Shown here: in pieces, positions 1 to 6,129 of the stretch
Numbering within the stretch: position 1 is the first letter of the stretch
Layout: each line of letters opens with the position of its first letter
Assembly: GCA_026992705.1 (NCBI GenBank)
Contig: JALWYT010000031.1
Location: 1 to 8,802 of the forward strand
DNA length: 8,802 bases
Source of the DNA: Thiotrichaceae bacterium
GTDB lineage: Bacteria; Pseudomonadota; Gammaproteobacteria; Thiotrichales; Thiotrichaceae
Direction: 5' to 3'
Made by a program: the position numbers and the translations under genes
The notes under the pieces: generated by a model
What the model saw: only the letters and a program-made list of their open reading frames with translations
Database searches by the model: none
Told to the model about the DNA's origin: nothing

Positions 1-1155
1 GGCACCAATACCTGCTGCTTGAACCATAACTTGCTGGCTAATACTTTCGATACCATCACCAAAGCCTGCTCCACCAAGAGAAGTTGCGGCAAATACACCT
101 GTTAATAGTGCACCGACAATACCACCGATACCATGAACCCCGAAAGCATCTAATGAATCATCGTAACCAAACATTTTTTTGATTTTTGTTGCACCGAGGT
201 AACAAATAAAGCCTGATACTGCACCAATTGCTATTGCTCCCATCGGTCCAACAGCACCTGCAGCTGGTGTAATTGCCACTAAACCAGCAACAGCTCCAGA
301 AGCAATACCTAAACCAGAAGGCTTACCATGAAAAATCCATTCAGCAAACATCCAAGTTAAAGCTGCTGTTGCTGTTGCAATTTGAGTGACTGCCATCGCC
401 ATACCTGCAACATTATCTGCAGCTAACTCAGAACCTGCATTAAAGCCAAACCAGCCAACCCAAAGCATTGATGCACCAATAATTGTATAGGTTAAATTGT
501 GTGGAGGCATCGGAGTTTTACCATAACCTTTACGCTTGCCTAACACGATTGCTGCGACTAAACCAGCAATGCCTGCATTGATATGTACTACAGTACCACC
601 AGCAAAATCAAGGATACCTTTATTACCTAGCCAACCACCGTCGCCCCATACCCAATGTGTAATTGGAGCATAGACAACAATTAACCAAATACTCATAAAA
701 ATTAGCATGGCAGAGAACTTCATACGCTCGGCAAATGCACCAACGATTAAAGCAGGAGTGATGATTGCAAATGTCATTTGGAAGACCATAAAAATAGTCT
801 CAGGAATAGTGCCACTCATTGAGTCAACAGTAACCCCCTTTAAAAACATTTTATCTAAACCACCCCAGAAAGCTCCTTCACCACCGAAGGCAATACTATA
901 GCCAATAACAGCCCATAGAACAGTCATTAATGCAGTAATTGCAAAAATTTGTACAAATGTAGAAAGTGCATTTTTACTACGAACCATGCCAGCGTAGAAA
1001 AGTGATAAGCCTGGAATAGTCATAAATAAAACAAGTACTGTTGCCGTTAGCATCCAAGCTGTATCACCAGCTGATAATTCATCTGCCATTGCCAGTGATG
1101 GCAATGTTAAGATAGCTAAACCAGCCCACCCGAAAATTGATTTGAGAGATTTCAT
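1..1155 (-). CDS. amtB: Ammonium transporter AmtB, 3' end cut by window edge
   Basis: Inner-membrane Amt/Rh ammonium channel; 385 codons are visible without a stop. Residues 1-24 look like a cleavable signal peptide ending in A-M-A, as in E. coli AmtB. The family hallmarks are present: FQMTFAIITPALIVGAFAER (the outer Phe-gate region), LWVGWFGFNAGS, and the pore twin histidines in DFAGGTVVHINAG (His191) and DAFGVHGIGG (His341). The frame also has an ATG at 1164, but the AGGG at 1166-1169 lies only about 1 nt from it and about 9 nt from the ATG at 1155, so I chose 1155. The gene follows glnK after 174 nt with no clear terminator between them. This is the usual glnK-amtB pairing, in which unmodified GlnK plugs the channel. 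The C-terminal tail contacted by GlnK lies outside the window. Identity is very secure. Confidence 0.97.
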   Translation of the reverse strand, partial: MKSLKSIFGWAGLAILTLPSLAMADELSAGDTAWMLTATVLVLFMTIPGLSLFYAGMVRSKNALSTFVQIFAITALMTVLWAVIGYSIAFGGEGAFWGGLDKMFLKGVTVDSMSGTIPETIFMVFQMTFAIITPALIVGAFAERMKFSAMLIFMSIWLIVVYAPITHWVWGDGGWLGNKGILDFAGGTVVHINAGIAGLVAAIVLGKRKGYGKTPMPPHNLTYTIIGASMLWVGWFGFNAGSELAADNVAGMAMAVTQIATATAALTWMFAEWIFHGKPSGLGIASGAVAGLVAITPAAGAVGPMGAIAIGAVSGFICYLGATKIKKMFGYDDSLDAFGVHGIGGIVGALLTGVFAATSLGGAGFGDGIESISQQVMVQAAGIGA

Positions 1156-1329
1156 ATTTTGCATACCCTATGGTTAATTCATTGCATAAAAAGTCATTGT
1201 TGCATATTTAAATTTATTTGCTCCATTCATATCCATTAATGGAAAAATTAAATATTAAGCACTTGTAAAATAATTAAGGAAATTCTGATCATAGCAAGTA
1301 AGACCTTACAGTCCTGAATCAACAGCTCC

Positions 1330-1668
1330 TTAAAGTGCTTCAGATCCTGATTCACCTGTACGAATACGGATAACATCTTCTAGATTAGAAACAAAAATTT
1401 TACCATCTCCAATTTTTCCCGTATTTGCAGCTTTTGAGATAGCTTCAATTACTTGATCAACTAAACTATCATCAACACCCGCTTCCAGTTTTACTTTTGG
1501 AAGAAAGTCAACTACATACTCTGCACCACGATAGAGTTCAGTATGACCTTTTTGGCGACCAAATCCTTTGACTTCGGTTACAGTAATGCCTTTAACACCA
1601 ATGTCAGAAAGTGCTTCACGGACATCATCTAGTTTAAAAGGCTTAATAATTGCAGTAACGAGTTTCAT
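1330..1668 (-). CDS. glnK: PII nitrogen regulatory protein GlnK
   Basis: Trimeric cytosolic PII signal protein that senses 2-oxoglutarate, ATP/ADP and uridylylation state and controls AmtB. At 112 residues it has the exact family length. The T-loop carries the uridylylation site Tyr51 within ELYRGAEYVVDF. The B-loop TGKIGDGKIF (residues 83-92, including Lys90) and the C-terminal Arg101 and Arg103 of the nucleotide site are all present. The start is well supported: AAAGGAGA at 1677-1684 sits about 8 nt from the ATG. It lies between the porin gene and amtB on the same strand. I assign glnK rather than glnB because of the adjacent amtB and the predicted sigma-54/NtrC control upstream; sequence alone separates the paralogues less surely. 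A terminator-like hairpin lies in its leader at 1690-1718. Confidence 0.96.
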   Translation of the reverse strand: MKLVTAIIKPFKLDDVREALSDIGVKGITVTEVKGFGRQKGHTELYRGAEYVVDFLPKVKLEAGVDDSLVDQVIEAISKAANTGKIGDGKIFVSNLEDVIRIRTGESGSEAL

Positions 1669-1689
1669 ACGCTACGTCTCCTTTGTTTG

Positions 1690-1718
1690 TAAAAAGATCC
1701 TCCGTATAAAAACGGAGG
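1690..1718 (-). terminator. Intrinsic terminator in the porin-glnK gap
   Basis: Read on the minus strand, a perfect 7-bp stem CCTCCGT/ACGGAGG (1712-1718 with 1699-1705) encloses a 6-nt loop and is followed by ATCTTTTTA. That is the form of a rho-independent terminator. It lies 52 nt after the porin stop codon and ends just ahead of the glnK ribosome-binding site. If the three genes form one transcript it would act as a partial terminator, lowering glnK-amtB relative to the porin gene. The stem is short, so read-through is likely. Confidence 0.7.
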
Positions 1719-1741
1719 TAAAAAGGCTCATGAATATTTAT

Positions 1742-1769
1742 AGTATATTTAAAGATTTGCTTTTTGTAA
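1742..1769 (-). promoter_or_regulatory. Possible sigma-70 promoter for glnK
   Basis: On the minus strand, TTACAA (1764-1769) is followed after 16 bp by TATACT (1742-1747). A transcript would start near 1735 and carry the 1690-1718 hairpin in its leader. The region is very AT-rich, so chance matches are expected. No sigma-54 -24/-12 pair is visible in this gap. Weak call. Confidence 0.25.
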
Positions 1770-1770
1770 T

Positions 1771-2430
1771 TTAAAAATCAAATGATTTTGAGTAAGTTAG
1801 GCTGTAGATAGGGTTACTGCCTGTTTCATCTGTATCATCAAAAGCAACCGTTAAATCACCAGCGTTATTAGGAATTGAATACGTTGCCGCAATTTGTGTG
1901 TGATTGACATTATCGACACCTGTTGCATTAAAGTTGGTGTTACCAAAAGTTACACTTGTTGAAATAGGACCAAAGTCTTTGCTAAGTGTTAAATGGGTGT
2001 ATAAATCTCCCTCAGATGTTGTATTATCTGCTGCAATCGTACTAGCAACACCAATTTCGATAAATTTATAAGAGCCATTTAAATACAGTTCTGTAAAATC
2101 AAGGCTATCACCTGGATACGTATAAGCGATTATACCTACATCATATCCTAAGCCATTTGATAATTCTTTTGCAAAACCACCATATAAGTCGATCTCTACA
2201 TCATCACCTGCGTTATCAACTTGGGCTGCCCATGTACCAAGATAAAGACCATTTGATGCCTCGTAGTCTAAACCACCCATTATTGAGGGATCACCAGCGT
2301 TTTGAGTCCATCCTCTCCAAACATAGTCGGACATAACACCAATATTAGCACTAGTACCAGCAAAAGTGGTAGAGCTTAAAGCACAAGAAATAGTTGCAGC
2401 AATGGCTACTTTTTTAAGTACAGTATTCAT
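1771..2430 (-). CDS. TorF/TIGR02001-type putative outer-membrane porin
   Basis: A 219-residue exported protein. Residues 1-24 form a typical signal peptide (a Lys-containing N-region, then a hydrophobic stretch ending T-T-F-A before Gly25). The mature part shows alternating polar and hydrophobic beta-strand texture (for example GLYLGTWAAQV, DLYGGFAKEL, TELYLNGSYKF, IYSLTYSKSF) and ends in Phe, the usual outer-membrane barrel signature. The SDYVWRGWTQ motif near residues 34-43 resembles the S-D-Y-x-x-R-G-x-x-Q motif of the TIGR02001/TorF putative porin family. A weak Shine-Dalgarno (AAAGG) lies about 10 nt before the ATG. It is the first gene ahead of glnK and amtB, behind a sigma-54 promoter with NtrC sites. 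I infer that it admits ammonium or small nitrogenous solutes through the outer membrane under nitrogen limitation; no substrate is shown by the sequence. Confidence 0.85.
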   Translation of the reverse strand: MNTVLKKVAIAATISCALSSTTFAGTSANIGVMSDYVWRGWTQNAGDPSIMGGLDYEASNGLYLGTWAAQVDNAGDDVEIDLYGGFAKELSNGLGYDVGIIAYTYPGDSLDFTELYLNGSYKFIEIGVASTIAADNTTSEGDLYTHLTLSKDFGPISTSVTFGNTNFNATGVDNVNHTQIAATYSIPNNAGDLTVAFDDTDETGSNPIYSLTYSKSFDF

Positions 2431-2469
2431 AATTGAAGTACCTTTACTAATTGAAATAAATAAACTAAG

Positions 2470-2484
2470 GCAATAATTATGCCA
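2470..2484 (-). promoter_or_regulatory. Sigma-54 (RpoN) promoter of the porin-glnK-amtB operon
   Basis: The minus strand reads TGGCATAATTATTGC, matching the -24/-12 consensus (TGGCAC-N5-TTGC). The invariant GG (2482-2483) and GC (2470-2471) are separated by exactly 10 bp. The predicted start is near 2458, giving a 28-nt leader that contains the AAAGG ribosome-binding site. The two NtrC-like sites upstream support the call. Confidence 0.8.
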
Positions 2485-2618
2485 GTTTTCGATAGGATTT
2501 TAGTATCAGATCAGCAATTGTGGTATATAAGAGACAATTTTATGAGGCTTTATAGCTAGGATAGTGATATTTTTTATAATAAATAGACTTGCCCTAATTT
2601 ATAGCATATTTAGGTAAA

Positions 2619-2635
2619 AGCAACAGTTTAGTGCA
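2619..2635 (-). promoter_or_regulatory. NtrC-type enhancer site, promoter-proximal
   Basis: AGCAACAGTTTAGTGCA (plus strand) matches the NtrC consensus TGCACYA-N3-TRGTGCA at 12 of 14 defined positions. It is centred at 2627, about -169 from the predicted sigma-54 start. The right half-site is perfect and the left is degenerate. Its centre is 23 bp, about two helical turns, from the next site. Confidence 0.6.
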
Positions 2636-2641
2636 ATATTA

Positions 2642-2658
2642 AGCACTATTTTGGTGCG
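2642..2658 (-). promoter_or_regulatory. NtrC-type enhancer site, promoter-distal
   Basis: AGCACTATTTTGGTGCG matches the NtrC consensus TGCACYA-N3-TRGTGCA at 12 of 14 defined positions; only the two outermost bases differ. It closely resembles the E. coli glnA enhancer sites. It is centred at 2650, about -192 from the predicted start. The arrangement suggests cooperative binding of two dimers with DNA looping to the sigma-54 promoter. Confidence 0.7.
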
Positions 2659-2697
2659 TTTTGTTATTAAATTGAATTGGTTTAGTGCACCTTGGTG

Positions 2698-2805
2698 TTA
2701 TGGGCGAGTAATGTAATACCATTGGTTATTTTCAAATATAAATTTACTATTTTCTTCAACTCTTTTTGTAGGGCGAATACTATCGTAAATAGTCCGTCTC
2801 ATCAT
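2698..2805 (-). pseudogene. Small ORF or gene remnant, 35 residues
   Basis: An ATG-ATG start at 2805 opens a 35-residue frame ending in TAA. The product is basic at the N-terminus and ends FIFENNQWYYITRP. The WYY-x-TR ending resembles the middle of small gammaproteobacterial DUF6316-type proteins (F-x-x-x-x-QWYF-x-TREG), which normally continue with a GPF segment; here the frame stops just after TR. Another minus-strand open stretch with no ATG, ending LIRSRYSVFVLGL, precedes it and overlaps its start by a few bases. The ribosome-binding site is poor. It may be a decayed gene, a short real peptide gene, or chance; family recognition is from memory and weak. Confidence 0.25.
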
Positions 2806-2990
2806 AAACCTAATACAAACACAGAATAACGAGATCGTATTAATGCTTCAGCTGTTTTTACAGATAGCCCTTGATGAGTAGGCTGACAACAAATGAAGTA
2901 CTTTTGTTTTGAACCACATGAGTATAAGTTAATCGAATTTTTTAAATATTATTTTCGTAGCCTCTAAGTAAATTTAGGGGCAAAAAGTCT

Positions 2991-3932
2991 ATGAGGGAAG
3001 AGGAAATAAAAACACAGAATAGTTTTAGGCGTGGTCTGTTATTTGCGATTATTGGTGCTGCCTTATTTGGTATGAAATCTATCTTTATTAAATTGGCATT
3101 TGCAGAAGGTGTTGATACAATTACATTATTAGCTTTGCGAATGATAATTGCATGCCCTTTATATGGTGTAATTTTGTGGTGGGCATTAAAAAAACAACCA
3201 CAAATTATTAATTTAATTTCAGTAAAGGATTTATTAATTATTTTAAATTTAGGTTTTGTTGGCTATTATCTCGCATCTATACTGGATTTTGAAGGCTTGC
3301 ACTATATTAGTGCTCAATTAGAACGTTTGGTCTTATTTGCATATCCAGTTATTGTTGCTTTGTTAAGCTGGTTTTTATTTGCAGAAAAAATAACAAAGCG
3401 AGTATGGTTATCTTTGGTGTTTACCTATATAGGTATTGTGTTCTTGTTTTCTTATGAATCGGCTAATGCAAACCAATCTATTACTTTAGGCACAATACTG
3501 GTGGGGTTAGCTGCATTGAGCTTTGCATTTTATGTGCTTTATAGCCGAGTTTATATTCAACGCTATGGGAGCTTAATTTTTACCAGCCTAGCAATGCTAT
3601 CTTCGACTTTGTTTGTACTCATTCACTTTTTTATTACACACTCGATAAATGACCTCAATGTTGGATTGCTAGTACTATTATATGCTGCTTTATTAAGTGT
3701 CGTGAGCACATTAATTCCTAGTTTCTTAGTCAGTGAAGCTATTTCGTGTATAGGGGGAACTAAGACTAGTATTATAGGTAGTTTTGGACCAGTTACTACA
3801 GTGATGTTTGCCGTGTTCATTCTTGGGGAGGAGTTTGGGTTACCACATCTTATAGGAATGTTACTTGTTATTATTGGTTTATTAATTTTAAATACAAAGT
3901 CTAGTAACATCCAAAAGAATTTAACAGGCTAA
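2991..3932 (+). CDS. EamA/DMT-superfamily permease
   Basis: A 313-residue integral inner-membrane protein with about ten hydrophobic segments between residues 14 and 305. They are arranged as two EamA-type repeats (about 15-155 and 168-303) typical of drug/metabolite transporters. The first repeat opens with GLLFAIIGAALFGMKSIFIK, and the second ends with the characteristic GSFGPVTTVMFAVFILGE segment followed by a G-M-L-L-V-I-I-G-L helix. Such proteins export amino acids, metabolites or toxic compounds, or import nucleotide-sugar-like solutes; the substrate cannot be read from the sequence. AGGGG about 10 nt before the ATG supports the start. It stands alone, divergent from the porin operon and convergent with phoH, with no visible partner. 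The first 13 residues are charged and cytoplasmic. Confidence 0.9.
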   Translation: MREEEIKTQNSFRRGLLFAIIGAALFGMKSIFIKLAFAEGVDTITLLALRMIIACPLYGVILWWALKKQPQIINLISVKDLLIILNLGFVGYYLASILDFEGLHYISAQLERLVLFAYPVIVALLSWFLFAEKITKRVWLSLVFTYIGIVFLFSYESANANQSITLGTILVGLAALSFAFYVLYSRVYIQRYGSLIFTSLAMLSSTLFVLIHFFITHSINDLNVGLLVLLYAALLSVVSTLIPSFLVSEAISCIGGTKTSIIGSFGPVTTVMFAVFILGEEFGLPHLIGMLLVIIGLLILNTKSSNIQKNLTG

Positions 3933-4018
3933 CAGTTCTATATTATTTTAGGTGGCTCATTGAGACAAAAGGAAATAAATACAGTGATCGCAATAGGCAG
4001 CTTGTATAGAATGTTTTT

Positions 4019-5422
4019 TTAAAGATTATCTGATGCAAAATCAGCTAAACGTGAACGTTCTCCGTGCTGTAGAGTGATGTGACCACTAAATTCCCACTTT
4101 TTAAAGCGATCGACCACATAGGTTAAACCAGAGGAGGTTTCTGTTAAATAAGGTGTATCAATCTGTGAGATATTGCCAAGGCAGATAACTTTGGTACCAG
4201 GACCTGCACGAGTTATCAGAGTTTTCATTTGTTTAGGTGTTAAGTTTTGGGCTTCATCGACAATAATATAGCGATTTAGAAAGGTACGCCCTCGCATGAA
4301 GTTAAGTGAGCGAATTTTAATTTTGCTCATTAAAAACTCATCCGTTGCATTACGCCCCCAATCACCACCACTACTAGGTTGGGTTAACACTTCTAAGTTA
4401 TCCATTAATGCTCCCATCCAGGGAGCCATTTTTTCTTCTTCGGTACCGGGTAAGAAGCCAATATCATCAGCAACAGGCACGGTAACTCGTGTCATAATAA
4501 TTTCTTTATAGATTTGTTCATCGAGTACTTGTGATAATCCTGCGGCGAGTGTGAGGAGTGTTTTGCCTGTTCCTGCTGAACCCATTAAGGTAATAAAGTC
4601 AATTTTGGGGTCAGTCAATAAGTTTAATGCAAAATTTTGCTCAAGATTTAAGGCATGTATTCCCCAAACTGAATGCCGTTTTTGGCTAAAGTCTTGAACG
4701 GTTTCGATAACAGCATGGTTATCGTGAATTTCTCTTATAATGGATTGAAAAGCCTGCTCACCTGTTAAGTAAATAAACTCCCCAGGTTGCCATTCTTTAA
4801 CTAAAGGACCAGTTAAATTATAAAAAGAGTGTCCGTCTTCTTGCCATGCTTCCATATTTTTGCTGTGGGTTTCCCAAAAATCTTTGGGTAAGTGATGGAA
4901 ACCCGGTGTAAGTAAGTCAGCATCTTCTAATACTTGATCATTAAAATAGTCTTCAACTGAAATTTGGGCAACCTTGGCTTTTATGCGGAGGTTAATGTCC
5001 TTTGAGACTAAGGTGACAAGGCGAGCGGGGTATTTTTTTTGTAAAGCAATAGCAACAGCGAGAATGCTATTGTCTGCTTTATTGCAGGATAAGTTTTTGG
5101 GGATTTCTTCATTAAGTGATTCGGTTTGAAAATATAAACGACCTAATAAGGGTGAATGTTCGTTGTTAAACATGGGATGACAAATAAGCGGAATGCCGTC
5201 TTCAATGCCGTTATCGTAAGCAGTGACAAGTTCATCAATATAGCGACTTACTTGCCGAACATTGCGTGCGACTTCTGAAAGTCCTTTTTTTCCGTTATCC
5301 AGTTCTTCCAGCACAATCATGGGGATGAAAACATCATGTTCTTGAAAGTTGAACATGGCCATAGGGTCGTGCATTAATACATTCGTATCTAGCACGAATA
5401 AGCGATTGTTTGTGTTTGTCAT
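4019..5422 (-). CDS. PIN-PhoH family ATPase (YlaK/PhoH2-type)
   Basis: A 467-residue cytosolic protein with two parts. The N-terminal PIN nuclease-like domain (about 6-150) carries FVLDTNVLMHDP (Asp12), VLEELDNGKKG (Glu40), and later acidic motifs in KADNSILAVA and LVSKDINLR. The C-terminal PhoH P-loop ATPase domain (about 250-455) has Walker A GSAGTGKT (281-288) and Walker B VDEAQ (388-392) followed by NLTPKQMKTLITRAG. Related PIN-PhoH proteins are reported to act as ATP-dependent RNA helicase/RNases; a role in RNA handling or stress is inferred. The start is fixed by the near-terminal PIN motif, although the nearest purine-rich site (AGAGG) is about 14 nt away, so initiation may be weak. 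It follows bcp by 32 nt and is probably cotranscribed with it. All key residues that I can recognise are present. The family lacks an agreed symbol here; it is distinct from the shorter PhoH next to ybeY. Confidence 0.93.
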   Translation of the reverse strand: MTNTNNRLFVLDTNVLMHDPMAMFNFQEHDVFIPMIVLEELDNGKKGLSEVARNVRQVSRYIDELVTAYDNGIEDGIPLICHPMFNNEHSPLLGRLYFQTESLNEEIPKNLSCNKADNSILAVAIALQKKYPARLVTLVSKDINLRIKAKVAQISVEDYFNDQVLEDADLLTPGFHHLPKDFWETHSKNMEAWQEDGHSFYNLTGPLVKEWQPGEFIYLTGEQAFQSIIREIHDNHAVIETVQDFSQKRHSVWGIHALNLEQNFALNLLTDPKIDFITLMGSAGTGKTLLTLAAGLSQVLDEQIYKEIIMTRVTVPVADDIGFLPGTEEEKMAPWMGALMDNLEVLTQPSSGGDWGRNATDEFLMSKIKIRSLNFMRGRTFLNRYIIVDEAQNLTPKQMKTLITRAGPGTKVICLGNISQIDTPYLTETSSGLTYVVDRFKKWEFSGHITLQHGERSRLADFASDNL

Positions 5423-5454
5423 TACGTGATTATTTGCCTCTTGGTTAGTTAAGC

Positions 5455-5943
5455 CTAAGCCTGCAAACTTTTAACTGCTTGGAGCACTTCTGCAACATGC
5501 CCTTTAACTTTCACTTTTCGCCATTCGTGGGTAAGAGTACCAGCTTTATTGATTAAGAATGTGCTGCGTTCAATACCCATATATTCGCGTCCATACAACT
5601 TTTTTAGCTTGATAACATCGAATAATTTACAAATACTCTCGTCTTCGTCGGAGATCAGTTCAAATGGAAAATTTTGCTTTGCTTTAAAGTTTTCATGCCG
5701 CCTCATAGAGTCGCGTGATACGCCAAAAATTTCAGTGTCTAAGGACTGAAATTCATCATAAAGGTCACGAAAATTTTGACCTTCTGTTGTACAGCCGGGT
5801 GTGCTGTCCTTAGGATAAAAATAGAGTACGACATTCTTTTTACCAGAATAGTCAGATAAACGGAAAGTTGTTCCAGATGTAGTAGCACCCGTAAAGTCTG
5901 GTACTTTTTTGTCAATTAATATCGTCATGGTTTTATGCTTCAT
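5455..5943 (-). CDS. bcp: Thiol peroxidase, BCP/PrxQ peroxiredoxin
   Basis: A 162-residue cytosolic peroxiredoxin that reduces hydrogen peroxide and organic hydroperoxides. It has the AhpC/TSA fold order: VPDFTGATTSG, then YFYPKDSTPGCTTEG with peroxidatic Cys51 in the P-x-x-x-T-P-G-C motif, then a GVSRDS segment and a C-terminal ERSTFLINKAG strand. E. coli-type BCP has a resolving Cys five residues after the peroxidatic one; here that position is Gln56. The only other cysteine is Cys105 (in ESICKLF), so the protein is either one-Cys or uses Cys105. An alternative ATG at residue 6 (5928) would give a more family-typical N-terminus; neither start has a clear ribosome-binding site. It is divergent from dapA and followed by phoH after 32 nt. 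Confidence 0.94.
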   Translation of the reverse strand: MKHKTMTILIDKKVPDFTGATTSGTTFRLSDYSGKKNVVLYFYPKDSTPGCTTEGQNFRDLYDEFQSLDTEIFGVSRDSMRRHENFKAKQNFPFELISDEDESICKLFDVIKLKKLYGREYMGIERSTFLINKAGTLTHEWRKVKVKGHVAEVLQAVKSLQA

Positions 5944-6052
5944 TGTTGAATGTGATAAAAATATACTGATAAGGTTCAGTCATTTCGCTTGGCATAATTG
6001 TAATGCAGTTAATCGGTTGCTGTCCAAATAGCTTGTTTTTAGTATTCGGCAT
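5933..6052 (-). CDS. Hypothetical 39-residue ORF upstream of bcp
   Basis: An ATG at 6052 opens 39 codons on the minus strand ending in TAA, overlapping the annotated bcp start by 11 nt. The predicted product (beginning MPNTKNKLFGQQ and ending FITFNNEA) matches no family I recognise. It has no Shine-Dalgarno, and it shares DNA with the likely divergent promoters. Its position is that of gcvR in E. coli, but it does not resemble the ACT-domain protein GcvR. It could be a leader peptide coupled to bcp translation, or chance. Low confidence. Confidence 0.2.
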   Translation of the reverse strand: MPNTKNKLFGQQPINCITIMPSEMTEPYQYIFITFNNEA

Positions 6053-6073
6053 GGTTAGACTGCGTAAGAAATT

Positions 6074-6079
6074 TATAAT
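6074..6079 (+). promoter_or_regulatory. Candidate -10 element for dapA
   Basis: A perfect TATAAT lies 51 nt before the dapA start codon. No good -35 is seen 16-18 bp upstream; TTAGAC is present but only 13 bp away. An activator-dependent or weak promoter would fit. No lysine riboswitch-like structure is possible in the short leader. Confidence 0.35.
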
Positions 6080-6129
6080 GGATTCAGGTTTGTAATTACT
6101 CAAATTTTTATTTATAGCTGGAGAGATAA

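Larger units (their letters stand above)
2431..2990. other. 560-base intergenic region between divergent genes
   Basis: The left half holds the minus-strand sigma-54 promoter and the two NtrC sites described separately. Between promoter and enhancers (about 2485-2618) the DNA is AT-rich with several A/T tracts, which would suit looping; I found no convincing IHF consensus. The right half (2698-2940) contains coding-like minus-strand text broken by stop codons, including a 35-codon ORF. No convincing sigma-70 promoter was found for the plus-strand permease gene at 2991. Confidence 0.6.

Noticed and set aside
2685..2697. GTGCACCTTGGTG as a third NtrC site
   Set aside because: The half-sites are there but the spacing is about 3 bp too short for the 17-bp NtrC dyad.
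3623..3910. A 95-codon ORF antisense to the EamA permease gene
   Set aside because: It is the reverse of transmembrane-coding sequence, with no family resemblance or ribosome-binding support.
3933..4018. Expected bidirectional terminator between the convergent permease and phoH genes
   Set aside because: No stem of useful length followed by a T-run was found on either strand; termination may be rho-dependent.
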